From contig NZ_SLWV01000003.1 of the NCBI RefSeq assembly GCF_004345705.1, positions 186,001-250,000 of the forward strand: a stretch of 64,000 nucleotides of DNA, read 5' to 3'. Both the position numbers and the translations under genes were made by a program. Every line of letters begins with the position of its first letter. Within the stretch, counting starts at the first letter, position 1. The DNA is from Marinisporobacter balticus (GTDB taxonomy: Bacteria > Bacillota > Clostridia > Peptostreptococcales > Thermotaleaceae). The notes beneath the pieces were generated by a model. It had not been told where the DNA came from and made no database searches. It was given only the letters and a program-made list of their open reading frames with translations. Shown here in pieces: positions 41,631 to 51,031 of the stretch.

Positions 41631-43508
41631 GTGAGAGATTTATTAGCGAATATAAAATCTCCTGAAGATTTAAAGGGTATATCTGAAGAAGAAGTGGCAT
41701 ATTTAGCAGCGGATATAAGAGAATTTTTAATAAATAATGTTTCGAAAACAGGAGGGCATTTAGCTTCAAATCTAGGAGTAGTAGAACTGACCTTGGCTAT
41801 GCACAGTGTTTTTAATACGCCGAAAGACCGAATTGTATGGGATGTAGGGCATCAAGCTTATGTACATAAAATACTGACAGGAAGAAAAAATCTTTTTTAT
41901 ACATTAAGGAAACACAAAGGATTAAGTGGTTTTCCTAAAAGATCAGAAAGCGAACATGATTGTTTTGAAACAGGTCATAGTAGTACTTCTATTTCTGCAG
42001 GACTTGGTATTGCTAAAGCAAGAGATATAAAAGGTGAAAATTATTCAGTTATATCCGTAATTGGTGATGGAGCTCTTACTGGTGGAATGGCTTTTGAGGC
42101 ACTTGATCATGCAGGGCATACAAATACAGATTTTATTGTTATATTAAATGATAATGAGATGTCTATATCTCAAAATGTTGGTGGACTTTCTAAATATTTG
42201 AATCGCATGAGAACAGCACCTAAGTATTTTAAGGTAAAAGACGATGTTGAATATATTCTTAATAAAATTCCTGCAGTTGGAAAAGCTATGTATAAAACAG
42301 CTGGAAAAGCAAAAGATAGCATAAAATATTTTTTAGTGCAAGGGGTTATTTTTGAAGAACTTGGATTTACCTATCTAGGACCTGTTAATGGGCATGACAT
42401 AAAAGAATTAAAAATCGTTTTAGAGAGAGCAAAAAATATTAGGGGTCCCGTATTGATCCATGCCAAAACAAAAAAAGGTAAGGGATATAAATATGCTGAA
42501 AAAAATCCAGATAAATTTCATGGGATAGGCCCTTTTAATATTGAAAATGGAAAATTAATTAAAAAAGAAAGTAAAAATCCTAGCTATTCATCTATATTTG
42601 GGAATACCTTAGTAGGGTTAGCAGCGGAAGATCCAAATATTGTAGGCATTACTGCAGCAATGCCATCAGGAACAGGATTCAATGAATTTGCAGCTACCTA
42701 TCCTAAGCGATTCTTTGATGTGGGTATTGCAGAACAACATGCTGTAACATTTGCAGCTGGACTTGCTTCTAATGGATTAAAGCCAGTATTTGCTGTATAT
42801 TCTACATTCCTGCAAAGAGGATATGATCAAGTTCTTCACGATGTATGCCTTCAAAATTTACCAGTAATATTTGCTATTGATCGAAGTGGATTAGTTGGAA
42901 ATGATGGTGAAACCCATCATGGAGTATTCGATCTTTCCTTTTTAATGCACATCCCTAATATAAGGGTAATGGCGCCAAAAGATGGCTATGAATTAAGCCA
43001 AATGTTAAAATATGCAGTAAATGTACAAGGTCCTGTTGCTATTCGGTATCCTAGAGGCGCAAGTGAGGATTTTACTACCATCAGTAATAATTATAATATT
43101 AAGGGTGAAAAAGCAGAAGTTCTTTTAAAAGGAAAGGATCTATGCCTTATTGCCTTAGGAAAAATGGTAAAAACAGCATATGTCGTTGCTAAAAAGTTAA
43201 GTGAAAAAAATATTCATTGTACAGTGATTAACGCAAGATTTGCAAAACCTTTAGACGAAAATACGATTATTACTGAATGTAGAGATATAAAAAATATTAT
43301 AACACTAGAAGATAATATCATAAATGGTGGATTTGGAAATCAAATTTTAGCATTATTGAATGAAAGGGGTCTAGGACATAAAAACATAAAAATATTAGGA
43401 CTACCTGATCGGTTTATCGAGCATGGGGATACAGAAGAGCTTATGAAATGTTACGATCTTGATGTTGATGGTGTAATTGAACATGTAAATGAAATGATTT
43501 TTAAATAG
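41631..43508 (+). CDS. dxs: 1-deoxy-D-xylulose-5-phosphate synthase
   Basis: A 625-residue thiamine-diphosphate enzyme condensing pyruvate and glyceraldehyde-3-phosphate, the first step of the MEP isoprenoid pathway. GGHLASNLGVVELTLAMH, VGHQAYVHKILTGR, the ThDP motif GDGALTGGMAFEAL...NDNEMSIS, and the transketolase-pyrimidine part VGIAEQHAVTFAAGLA are intact. GTG start. It feeds ispA, encoded upstream. Confidence 0.97.
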   Translation: MRDLLANIKSPEDLKGISEEEVAYLAADIREFLINNVSKTGGHLASNLGVVELTLAMHSVFNTPKDRIVWDVGHQAYVHKILTGRKNLFYTLRKHKGLSGFPKRSESEHDCFETGHSSTSISAGLGIAKARDIKGENYSVISVIGDGALTGGMAFEALDHAGHTNTDFIVILNDNEMSISQNVGGLSKYLNRMRTAPKYFKVKDDVEYILNKIPAVGKAMYKTAGKAKDSIKYFLVQGVIFEELGFTYLGPVNGHDIKELKIVLERAKNIRGPVLIHAKTKKGKGYKYAEKNPDKFHGIGPFNIENGKLIKKESKNPSYSSIFGNTLVGLAAEDPNIVGITAAMPSGTGFNEFAATYPKRFFDVGIAEQHAVTFAAGLASNGLKPVFAVYSTFLQRGYDQVLHDVCLQNLPVIFAIDRSGLVGNDGETHHGVFDLSFLMHIPNIRVMAPKDGYELSQMLKYAVNVQGPVAIRYPRGASEDFTTISNNYNIKGEKAEVLLKGKDLCLIALGKMVKTAYVVAKKLSEKNIHCTVINARFAKPLDENTIITECRDIKNIITLEDNIINGGFGNQILALLNERGLGHKNIKILGLPDRFIEHGDTEELMKCYDLDVDGVIEHVNEMIFK

Positions 43509-43519
43509 GGGAGATAAAT

Positions 43520-44335
43520 ATGGGAGAAACAAACAGATTAGATATACTTTTAGTAGAACGAGGATTTTTTGACTCCCGTGAAAAAGCGAAAAGATCTATT
43601 ATGGCAGGTATTATTTTTGTAGAGAATCAAAGAGTTGATAAAGTAGGTACGAAAGTGCATAAAGATGCTAATATTGAAATCAAAGGAAAAACGCTGCCTT
43701 ATGTAAGTAGAGGCGGCTTAAAATTAGAAAAAGCTATGAAAGATTTTCATATCAATTTATTAAATAAGAAAGCATTAGATATTGGTGCATCTACAGGTGG
43801 GTTTACAGATTGCATGCTAATAAATGGTGCCGAGAAAGTTTTTGCGATTGATGTGGGATATGGGCAACTTGCGTGGAAACTGAGACAAGATGAAAGAGTA
43901 GTCACAATGGAAAGAACAAATATTAGATATGTGACACCAGAAGATATAAATGAAGAAATAGATTTTGCATCTATAGATGTGTCCTTTATATCTTTAAAAC
44001 TTGTTTTACCTGTTGTAAAAAAATTAATCAAAAACGACGGAGAGGTCGTTTGTTTAATAAAGCCACAATTTGAAGCCGGTAGAGAAAAAGTGGGTAAAAA
44101 AGGTGTTGTAAGGGATATTAAAGTACATAAAGAAGTCCTTAGAACGATATTATCTTTTGCTTTAGATATAGGTTTTACTGTTAAAGGAGTATCTTTTTCA
44201 CCTATAAAGGGCCCTGAAGGCAATATTGAGTATTTAGCTCATTTGATTAATCGAGAAAAGAAGGATGAAATAGATGTAGAAGATCTTATCCATGATATTG
44301 TTTCTAATTCTCATGATGCATTAAATAAAATATAG
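43520..44335 (+). CDS. tlyA: TlyA-family rRNA 2'-O-methyltransferase
   Basis: A 271-residue protein. An N-terminal S4 RNA-binding domain (RLDILLVERGFFDSREKAKR) precedes an FtsJ-type Rossmann methyltransferase (KALDIGASTGGFTDCMLING, FAIDVGYGQLAWKLRQD, IDVSFISLKLVLP, KPQFEAG). TlyA methylates cytidines in 16S/23S rRNA. In many Firmicutes it lies between dxs and argR, as here. Followed by a terminator. Confidence 0.93.
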   Translation: MGETNRLDILLVERGFFDSREKAKRSIMAGIIFVENQRVDKVGTKVHKDANIEIKGKTLPYVSRGGLKLEKAMKDFHINLLNKKALDIGASTGGFTDCMLINGAEKVFAIDVGYGQLAWKLRQDERVVTMERTNIRYVTPEDINEEIDFASIDVSFISLKLVLPVVKKLIKNDGEVVCLIKPQFEAGREKVGKKGVVRDIKVHKEVLRTILSFALDIGFTVKGVSFSPIKGPEGNIEYLAHLINREKKDEIDVEDLIHDIVSNSHDALNKI

Positions 44336-44362
44336 CTAAAAAGGCTATATCATTCTTTTTTA
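44330..44362 (+). terminator. Terminator after tlyA
   Basis: ATATAGC and GCTATAT form a stem over seven bases, followed by CATTCTTTTTTATT. Confidence 0.75.
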
Positions 44363-44493
44363 TTGTTAAATATTTAAAAATATTAAAGGATAAAGTTTAA
44401 TTGTGTAGAATATTGAATATGTTACTATGAATTATTTGGATGAAATTCATACATATTTCATATGATAAATTTGAAAATGATAGGAGGCTAAAT

Positions 44494-44943
44494 ATGAAAT
44501 ATGCAAGGCATGCAAAAATATTAGAAATCATTGAGCAGTATGAAATTGAAACACAAGAGGATTTAGCAGAAGCTCTTAAAAAAAATAGTATAAATGTTAC
44601 ACAAGCTACGGTTTCAAGAGATATCAAAGAATTAAGACTCATTAAAGTTCTAGGGAAGAACGGTAAATATAAGTATGCGTCTATGAAGCAACAGGAAAGC
44701 GCTATCTCTGATAGATTGGTAAAAATGTTTAAGGACTCAACTTTATCAATAGATCATGCTGGAAATATGATTGTTTTACGAACATTAGTAGGAGCGGGTC
44801 AAGCAGCAGCAGCAGCTCTTGACGCACTTGATATTAAAGAAATAGTAGGTACAATTGCAGGAGACGATACAATATTTATTCTCGTTAGGGACCAACAAGA
44901 TATTGAAGAGGTTGTAAATAAATTTAAAAAGCTCATGCACTAG
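44494..44943 (+). CDS. argR: Arginine repressor ArgR
   Basis: A 149-residue regulator. The N-terminal winged helix (HAKILEIIEQYEIETQEDLA, TVSRDIKELRLIKV) binds ARG boxes. The C-terminal hexamerisation domain has the arginine-binding GAGQAAAAALDAL and GTIAGDDTIFILVRD. ATG 44494 follows ATAGGAGG and gives the standard length. Linked to recN in most Firmicutes. Confidence 0.96.
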   Translation: MKYARHAKILEIIEQYEIETQEDLAEALKKNSINVTQATVSRDIKELRLIKVLGKNGKYKYASMKQQESAISDRLVKMFKDSTLSIDHAGNMIVLRTLVGAGQAAAAALDALDIKEIVGTIAGDDTIFILVRDQQDIEEVVNKFKKLMH

Positions 44944-44958
44944 AGCGGAGGTATTAAA

Positions 44959-46677
44959 ATGCTCTTAGAGTTAATTATTGATAATTTTGCATTAATAGAA
45001 AAATTAGATATTCGGTTTGGTGGAGGCTTAAATATTCTGACAGGAGAAACAGGCGCAGGTAAATCCATTATTATCGATGCTGTAAATATGGGGATTGGTG
45101 AAAGAGCAGACAAAAGCTATGTTAGAACAAATGCAGATAGAGCTGTTATTCAAATGATCTTTCGTTCTCAAAATGAGCATGTAATAAATTTATTAAAAGA
45201 AAAAGGCATTGATTTATTTGATCATGATATTATCATTATCACAAGAGAAATTTATAATAACGGTAGAAGTATTTCGCGGATTAATGACCGGGTTGTTACT
45301 GTCTCTGTGGTAAAAGAAATTAGCAAATATTTAATTGATATACATGGACAACATGAACATCAATCCTTACTATATCCAGAAAATCATATTGATATTTTAG
45401 ATGCTTGTGATGAAATGAAAGTAATGGAGTTACTTAAAGAAGTAGCTACTAAATTTTATGAGCGTAAAACATTAAAAAGTAAATTAGAAAATTTATGTGG
45501 CAGTGAGATAGTGCAAGAACGAAAAAAAGACTTATTAAAATTTCAACTAGATGAAATTGATGAATGTGCATTGAAAATAGGCGAAGATATTGATTTGACA
45601 GAAAAATATAATTTTTTGTCGAATAGTGAACATATCTTTCAAACCATGTCTGCGGCTTATGAAAGATTGTATAATGGAGATGGTAGATATCTATCTATTA
45701 TTGATAGTTTAGGGCATATTGTCAGTGAACTAGAAGATATTAAGACTTTTGATCCTACCATTTGTAATATATATAATCTTTTACAGGAAAATTTGTATAC
45801 CATTGAAGATGTATCAAGAGATGTTAGAAATTACAGAGATGGTGTTGAATTTGATCCACTATTATTAGAACAGATGGGAAAGCGTTTAGATTTGATCAAT
45901 AATTTAAAACGTAAGTATGGCAATACTATAGAGGAAATAGTATCGTATAGAGAGAAAATTGCTTTAGAATTAGAAGAAATCGAAAATAGTAAAACAATTC
46001 TAGCAGATCTAAAAGAGAATATAGATAAATCAACGAATGAATATATTGGTTTATCTATAAAATTAAGTGCAATACGCAGACGAAACGCAAAATGGTTAGA
46101 AAAGAAAATGACCGATGCACTTGTAGGTTTAAATATGCGTAAAGCTGTTTTTGAAGTACATTTCATAAATCATGTAGATCAATTAGATGAAGGGTTATAT
46201 ACATCAAAAGGGCTTGATAAAATTGAATTTTTAATTTCTGCAAATGCCGGAGAGAAGCCTAAACCTTTATCAAAAATAGCATCTGGTGGAGAAATGTCTA
46301 GAGTTATGTTAGCATTTAAAACTATTTTGGCAAAATCAGATAATATTCCTACTTTTATTTTCGATGAAATTGATACGGGTATAAGTGGACGCACTGCAAA
46401 TATTGTTGGTGAAAAACTGGCAATAATTTCTCGAAATCATCAAATTCTTTGTATTACACATTTACCTCAAATTGCGTTAATGGCAGATGTTCACTTTTAT
46501 ATTGAAAAGAATTTATATGATGACAAAACTTTGACAAATGTGAGAAATTTAACCGAAAAAGAAAGAATCATGGAATTAGGCAGATTATTGGGAGGCATGA
46601 CATTAACAAGCTTAACCATGGATCATGCCAAGGAAATGATAAAATTAGGGAATGATTTTAAAAACAGCTTAAAATAA
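44959..46677 (+). CDS. recN: DNA repair protein RecN
   Basis: A 572-residue SMC-like ATPase acting early at double-strand breaks. Walker A TGETGAGKSIIIDAVNMGIG (about 28-47), Q-loop IDIHGQHEHQSLL, two coiled-coil arms (about 150-400), signature SGGEMSRVMLAFK (about 442), Walker B PTFIFDEIDTGISG and the H-loop CITHLPQIA are present. RBS GCGGAGGT. Full length. Confidence 0.96.
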   Translation: MLLELIIDNFALIEKLDIRFGGGLNILTGETGAGKSIIIDAVNMGIGERADKSYVRTNADRAVIQMIFRSQNEHVINLLKEKGIDLFDHDIIIITREIYNNGRSISRINDRVVTVSVVKEISKYLIDIHGQHEHQSLLYPENHIDILDACDEMKVMELLKEVATKFYERKTLKSKLENLCGSEIVQERKKDLLKFQLDEIDECALKIGEDIDLTEKYNFLSNSEHIFQTMSAAYERLYNGDGRYLSIIDSLGHIVSELEDIKTFDPTICNIYNLLQENLYTIEDVSRDVRNYRDGVEFDPLLLEQMGKRLDLINNLKRKYGNTIEEIVSYREKIALELEEIENSKTILADLKENIDKSTNEYIGLSIKLSAIRRRNAKWLEKKMTDALVGLNMRKAVFEVHFINHVDQLDEGLYTSKGLDKIEFLISANAGEKPKPLSKIASGGEMSRVMLAFKTILAKSDNIPTFIFDEIDTGISGRTANIVGEKLAIISRNHQILCITHLPQIALMADVHFYIEKNLYDDKTLTNVRNLTEKERIMELGRLLGGMTLTSLTMDHAKEMIKLGNDFKNSLK

Positions 46678-46686
46678 TATTGTATG

Positions 46687-46720
46687 AAAAATAGGACTAT
46701 AATGACCTATTTTTTTTATT
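46687..46720 (+). terminator. Terminator after recN
   Basis: AAAAATAGG pairs with CCTATTTTT over ten bases and runs into eight T. Confidence 0.8.
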
Positions 46721-46894
46721 TTGAAAAAATTACTAAATTGGCTGCAAGTTTTGCAATATGCTCTTAGATTAGTGGATTACAATTTTTATGAAGAATAATA
46801 AAATGTGAATTCGGCTAAATTAATCATATATCACAAAATTATTTTATGGAGGCGATCAAATAGTTCGAAGGGGAAAGTAGGAGTGTGATATTGT

Positions 46895-48205
46895 TTGTTT
46901 AAAATTAAAAATAAACGTATTTTTTTGGTCTTTTTTATTGCAATATTATTCACTGCATTCTATACTTGTACTTTCAATGAAATGTTTCAATATCCAAAAG
47001 AAATAAAATTATTTGAAAACGAGAAGCAAGCAATAGACATTAAATTTCCTTTTAAAGTTGATACACAGAAAATTGATAATAGTATTTTAGAATTGTTACA
47101 AAAAACAAAGGATTGTGATGAGAATATCCTATATATCAATCCTTTAAAAATTGGAAAAACCCATATACAGGTAAAATTATTAGGTCTTGTTCCAATTCGA
47201 AATGTAAAAGTAGATGTAATCCCTAAAACAAAAGTTATGCCTGGTGGACAGTCTGTTGGTGTAAGGTTAAATACAAAAGGTGTTTTAGTGGTGGGTTTAG
47301 AAGAAATAAAAGGAATAGATGAAAAAAAACATAATCCAGCACGGGAAGCTGGATTAAATATAGGAGATAGTATTTTAGCAATCAATAATATTAAAATTAA
47401 AGATGCTGCGCATGTAACAAATATAATTAATAAAAATACAAATTCTGAAACAACTTTAAAAATCAAACGTGGTGATAGAATATTTCATGTGAAAATTAAG
47501 CCAGTAAAATCCATAGATGAAGGAGAATATAGAATTGGTTTATGGGTTAGAGATAAAACTGCTGGTGTAGGAACGCTAACATTTTATCACCCTGATACGA
47601 TGGAGTTTGGAGCTTTAGGGCATGCTATTACAGACGTTGATACTGGATTATTATTAACGATAGATAAAGGAGAAATCGTCAAGTCAAAAGTAGCCTCTAT
47701 TCAGCAAGGAAAAAGAGGGCGTCCGGGAGAAATAAAAGGAATATTTTATGAAACTAGTAAACCTATAGGCTATTTAGAAAAGAATACGTATTTTGGAATA
47801 TATGGTAAAGTATATAAACCTATTGAAAATAGTATATATAAAAAACCTATAGAAATTGCTTATCAAAGTCAAATAAAGACAGGAAAAGCTACAATTTTAA
47901 CGACTACTGATAATAATGAAATAAAAGAATATGAAGTTTATATAGAAAAAGTGAATAGACAGCGAACGCCAAGCACAAAGAGTATGATTATAAGGGTAAC
48001 AGATAAAAAACTTCTCAGAAAAAGTGGAGGAATTGTACAAGGAATGAGTGGCAGTCCGATCATCCAGAATGGAAAATTAGTTGGTGCTGTAACCCATGTT
48101 TTTGTTAATGATCCAACAAAAGGATATGGTCTATTTATTGAATGGATGATCAAGGAAGCTGGAATAAATATATACAACAATAGTCAAATTGCAGACAAAT
48201 ACTAA
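46895..48205 (+). CDS. spoIVB: SpoIVB sporulation serine peptidase
   Basis: A 436-residue forespore-secreted S55 peptidase that triggers pro-sigma-K processing in Bacillus. The N-terminal anchor is IFLVFFIAILFTAFYTCTF. A PDZ domain lies at about 130-200 (AREAGLNIGDSILAINN), then the catalytic domain with His in EFGALGHAITDVDTG (about 239) and Ser in GMSGSPIIQNGKLVGAVTHV (about 384). TTG start; AGGAG lies 11 bases upstream. It is followed by spo0A, the classic order. Confidence 0.93.
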   Translation: MFKIKNKRIFLVFFIAILFTAFYTCTFNEMFQYPKEIKLFENEKQAIDIKFPFKVDTQKIDNSILELLQKTKDCDENILYINPLKIGKTHIQVKLLGLVPIRNVKVDVIPKTKVMPGGQSVGVRLNTKGVLVVGLEEIKGIDEKKHNPAREAGLNIGDSILAINNIKIKDAAHVTNIINKNTNSETTLKIKRGDRIFHVKIKPVKSIDEGEYRIGLWVRDKTAGVGTLTFYHPDTMEFGALGHAITDVDTGLLLTIDKGEIVKSKVASIQQGKRGRPGEIKGIFYETSKPIGYLEKNTYFGIYGKVYKPIENSIYKKPIEIAYQSQIKTGKATILTTTDNNEIKEYEVYIEKVNRQRTPSTKSMIIRVTDKKLLRKSGGIVQGMSGSPIIQNGKLVGAVTHVFVNDPTKGYGLFIEWMIKEAGINIYNNSQIADKY

Positions 48206-48222
48206 GGAAACAATATAAAAAT

Positions 48223-48250
48223 GGCGCTCTTGTGAGCGCTCTTTCTATAT
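48223..48250 (+). terminator. Terminator after spoIVB
   Basis: GCGCTC-TTGT-GAGCGC stem followed by TCTTTCT. Confidence 0.75.
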
Positions 48251-48314
48251 TGTTATATTAAAAAGCAATATAAAAAAGAAATTGCAAAAAAATATACTAA
48301 TCTTTTCCAAATAA

Positions 48315-48343
48315 GAAGGAAATGACTTTCGTTTGTCGAATTA
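48315..48343 (+). promoter_or_regulatory. Sigma-H promoter with overlapping 0A box upstream of spo0A
   Basis: GAAGGAAAT (48315-48323), 11 bases, GTCGAATTA (48335-48343) match the sigma-H consensus at every defined position. TGTCGAA (48334-48340) is a perfect Spo0A-binding box overlapping the -10 element. Spo0A-P could thus act directly on its own sigma-H promoter. Confidence 0.8.
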
Positions 48344-48403
48344 ATTTAAATAAGATAATTCTTATATCATAAAAATGGAAAGAACTTTTAGGGGGGTAAC
48401 TAA

Positions 48404-49210
48404 GTGAAAAATATCAGTGTTATAATTGCAGATGACAACAAAGATTTTTGTGACATATTAAATGAATATTTAGGGAAACAAGAGGATTTGGAAATTGTAG
48501 GTGTTGCTAAAGATGGTTTAGAAGCGATCGATTTGGTATCTGAAGAATTACCAGACGTGCTGGTTTTAGATATTATCATGCCACATCTTGATGGGTTAGG
48601 CGTTTTAGAAAAATTAGCATCTATGAATTTGAAAAAATTTCCTAAAATAATTGTTTTGTCAGCAGTAGGACAAGATAAAATCACGCAAAGAGCCATTGCG
48701 TTAGGCGCAGATTATTATGTAGTAAAGCCTTTTGACTTTGAAATTTTTATTAAAAGAATACGCCAACTTACAGGCAATGTACAATTTACACCAGAGAAGA
48801 GAAGTAATTATAAAGATTTACTTATAAATACATCACCAAATACACCCAATAAAATGAAGAGCTTAGAGGCTGAGATTACAAATATCATCCATGAGATAGG
48901 TGTACCAGCCCATATTAAAGGATATTTATATTTAAGAGAAGCGATTACTATGGTTGTGGAAAATATAGAAATGCTTAGTGCTGTTACAAAAGAATTATAT
49001 CCATCTATAGCTAAGAAATTCAATACAACTCCTAGCAGGGTAGAAAGAGCCATTAGACATGCGATTGAAGTTGCATGGAGTAGAGGAAAGGTAGATACAA
49101 TCAATAATTTATTTGGCTATACAGTGCATAATGATAAAGGAAAACCAACAAATAGTGAATTTATCGCAATGGTTGCTGATAAACTTAGAATCGAAAGAGC
49201 TGTTGTTTAA
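48404..49210 (+). CDS. spo0A: Sporulation master regulator Spo0A
   Basis: A 268-residue response regulator controlling entry into sporulation. The receiver has ADDNKDF (acidic pocket), phosphoacceptor Asp in DVLVLDIIMPHLDG (about 56), and Lys in YVVKPFDFE. The C-terminal effector domain contains the recognition helix region FNTTPSRVERAIRHAIEVAW, essentially invariant in Spo0A. GTG start after GGGGGG. Preceded by a sigma-H promoter with an 0A box. Confidence 0.97.
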   Translation: MKNISVIIADDNKDFCDILNEYLGKQEDLEIVGVAKDGLEAIDLVSEELPDVLVLDIIMPHLDGLGVLEKLASMNLKKFPKIIVLSAVGQDKITQRAIALGADYYVVKPFDFEIFIKRIRQLTGNVQFTPEKRSNYKDLLINTSPNTPNKMKSLEAEITNIIHEIGVPAHIKGYLYLREAITMVVENIEMLSAVTKELYPSIAKKFNTTPSRVERAIRHAIEVAWSRGKVDTINNLFGYTVHNDKGKPTNSEFIAMVADKLRIERAVV

Positions 49211-49271
49211 GGGTTGTAACTATATTTAAAAGTTATAGAAAATTATTTGATTAATGATGTAATTTGAATAT

Positions 49272-49326
49272 AAAAAATCGGCTATCAATATATTTTGAGA
49301 GATATTATAGATAGCTGATTTTTTAT
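49272..49326. terminator. Bidirectional terminator after spo0A
   Basis: AAAATCGGCTATC and GATAGCTGATTTT form the arms (with G-U pairs), and T-runs occur on both strands. It separates spo0A from the convergent gene. Confidence 0.8.
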
Positions 49327-49332
49327 CTAATT

Positions 49333-49749
49333 TTATTTTTGTGGTAAACTAGTAAGTGTTTTTTGATACGCTTCTAGTAACGAATTTTTCTCTCTGATTA
49401 ATTGATTTATCATTTCATCTTGATCTACATATTGAAAGGTACTATAAAATTTATAATGTTTCAAAATTATATCTAGAATATCCTTAGATTGCTCTTCGGT
49501 AATTTTTTTTAATTTATACTTTATAGAAATTATTATTTCTATATTTTCTTTTTCGTTATTTTCTGCTACATTTAATGCGGTAAAAATATATTCTTTTGCT
49601 GAAATACTTTTATCTATAGCTTTACTATAATCTTTATTTTCATATAGTCCACCTATAGATATCATATCCACTAACAATTCAAATTCATCGATAGTGAGAA
49701 GCGCAACCTCTTGATTGGTACTATCTGCAACTCTAATCAATTTACTCAT
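49333..49749 (-). CDS. Hypothetical helical protein
   Basis: A 138-residue, charged, probably all-helical cytoplasmic protein (MSKLIRVADSTNQEVALLTI, then ISAKEYIFTALNVAENNEKE). It has no membrane segment and no cysteine cluster. ATG at 49749 follows GGGAGG at seven bases. No family recognised. It is the first gene of the accessory region between spo0A and lexA. Confidence 0.6.
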   Translation of the reverse strand: MSKLIRVADSTNQEVALLTIDEFELLVDMISIGGLYENKDYSKAIDKSISAKEYIFTALNVAENNEKENIEIIISIKYKLKKITEEQSKDILDIILKHYKFYSTFQYVDQDEMINQLIREKNSLLEAYQKTLTSLPQK

Positions 49750-50152
49750 TAACATTCCTCCCTAATATTTTTCATTTACTCAAATCTTATTTGAGGTAGA
49801 TTCATATATAATATCTGCATCTACTAGTATAATTATTTTAGAACTTATTTTCAACTTATAATTGCAAAAGAGAGAGGACTGATTGAATAATGAAGAACAT
49901 ATGTTCTTATTCGCTCAAAATATCACTTTATGCCCAGAGATTCTACGCAAAATGCCATAAATACAGTAAAAAATGAATAACCAGTTTGAAGCAAAAGAAT
50001 AAGTATATTATAGAATGTTTGATAAATTCTTCAGCACGGTGATATAATGGAAATAAGTATTTTATTGAAATGGCATCACTTGCAAAGGTGCGTAAATTAT
50101 AAGATTTATCATAGTTATTACTATAAACAAATACCATAAGGAGTTTTAAGAT
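49750..50152. other. Intergenic region with a LexA-like box and a promoter
   Basis: GAACATATGTTC at 49895-49906 fits the Firmicute SOS box. TTGATA (50019-50024), 18 bases, TATAAT (50043-50048) forms a good promoter for the recombinase at 50153. No gene is seen. Confidence 0.5.
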
Positions 50153-51031
50153 ATGATAAACAACGAAAATTTACTTTGTTCATTTTTATCAAGATTAGAA
50201 AAAGAAAAAACAAAAAATGATTACGAAAGAGATATAAAGAATTTCACGAAATTTTTAGGAAAAGATTTTGTTCATGTGACTTCAAATGATTGTGAACGAT
50301 ATGTAGATTATCTTAAAGGAGAAATTTTAGAGAAAAGAATTGCGATATCTACTGCTGAAAAGCTATATAGCGAAATATACAGTTTTTATAATTATCTAGA
50401 AGAAAATAGCTATATTACATACAATTACTTTAAAAACATTTCTAAGCCTGTGGCAACAAGGAATATAGCAAAAGAGAAGATTATTTCTTGGGAAGAATTC
50501 GATCAACTTATTTCTGTGCTTAAAACATATCATTCCAGAGACTTTGCTATACTGTTACTTATTTTCACATCAGGGTTGACTTTGAGTGAAGCAGTAAATC
50601 TCAAGTGGAACCGTTTTTTTATAGATAATAAGGGTAATACGGGAATAATATTCATAACAAAACGAGGTAGGCGATATGTTAAAGTTCATAAAGATGTATG
50701 GGGTCTTTTAGAAAGATATAGAGGTAGTTTATCAAAAATGGTTTCTCAGGACAACTATGTATTTTTGAACAACAGAGGAAATAAAATATCAGGAAGATGG
50801 GTAAGGTTGGTACTTAAAAAAGCATGCAATGAAGCAAAATTAGATAGAGAATATACGCCTAGAGATCTAAGGCATACATTGGCAGCATATGCCCTTAAAA
50901 AAGGTGCTTCCTCAAGGCAAGTGCAAGAGCAATTGGGATGGAGTAATGAGAGTCTTGCTGAAAGATACTTATATACCATCCAACAATTAGAAGAAAATGC
51001 TATTGACTATTTAAATTTTCATTTAAAATAA
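50153..51031 (+). CDS. Tyrosine recombinase with degenerate active site
   Basis: A 292-residue XerD-like protein with an N-terminal SAM-like core-binding domain (about 1-95) and a catalytic domain. The box I arginine is replaced: the family T-G-L-R-x-S-E becomes TSGLTLSEAVNLKW. The HxxR histidine is replaced too (TPRDLRHTLAAYAL instead of PHDLRHT). The beta-hairpin Lys (TKRGRRYVKV), the second Arg, Trp (LGWSNES) and the Tyr (ERYLYT) are present. It may bind DNA without efficient cleavage. Single gene. Confidence 0.8.
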   Translation: MINNENLLCSFLSRLEKEKTKNDYERDIKNFTKFLGKDFVHVTSNDCERYVDYLKGEILEKRIAISTAEKLYSEIYSFYNYLEENSYITYNYFKNISKPVATRNIAKEKIISWEEFDQLISVLKTYHSRDFAILLLIFTSGLTLSEAVNLKWNRFFIDNKGNTGIIFITKRGRRYVKVHKDVWGLLERYRGSLSKMVSQDNYVFLNNRGNKISGRWVRLVLKKACNEAKLDREYTPRDLRHTLAAYALKKGASSRQVQEQLGWSNESLAERYLYTIQQLEENAIDYLNFHLK

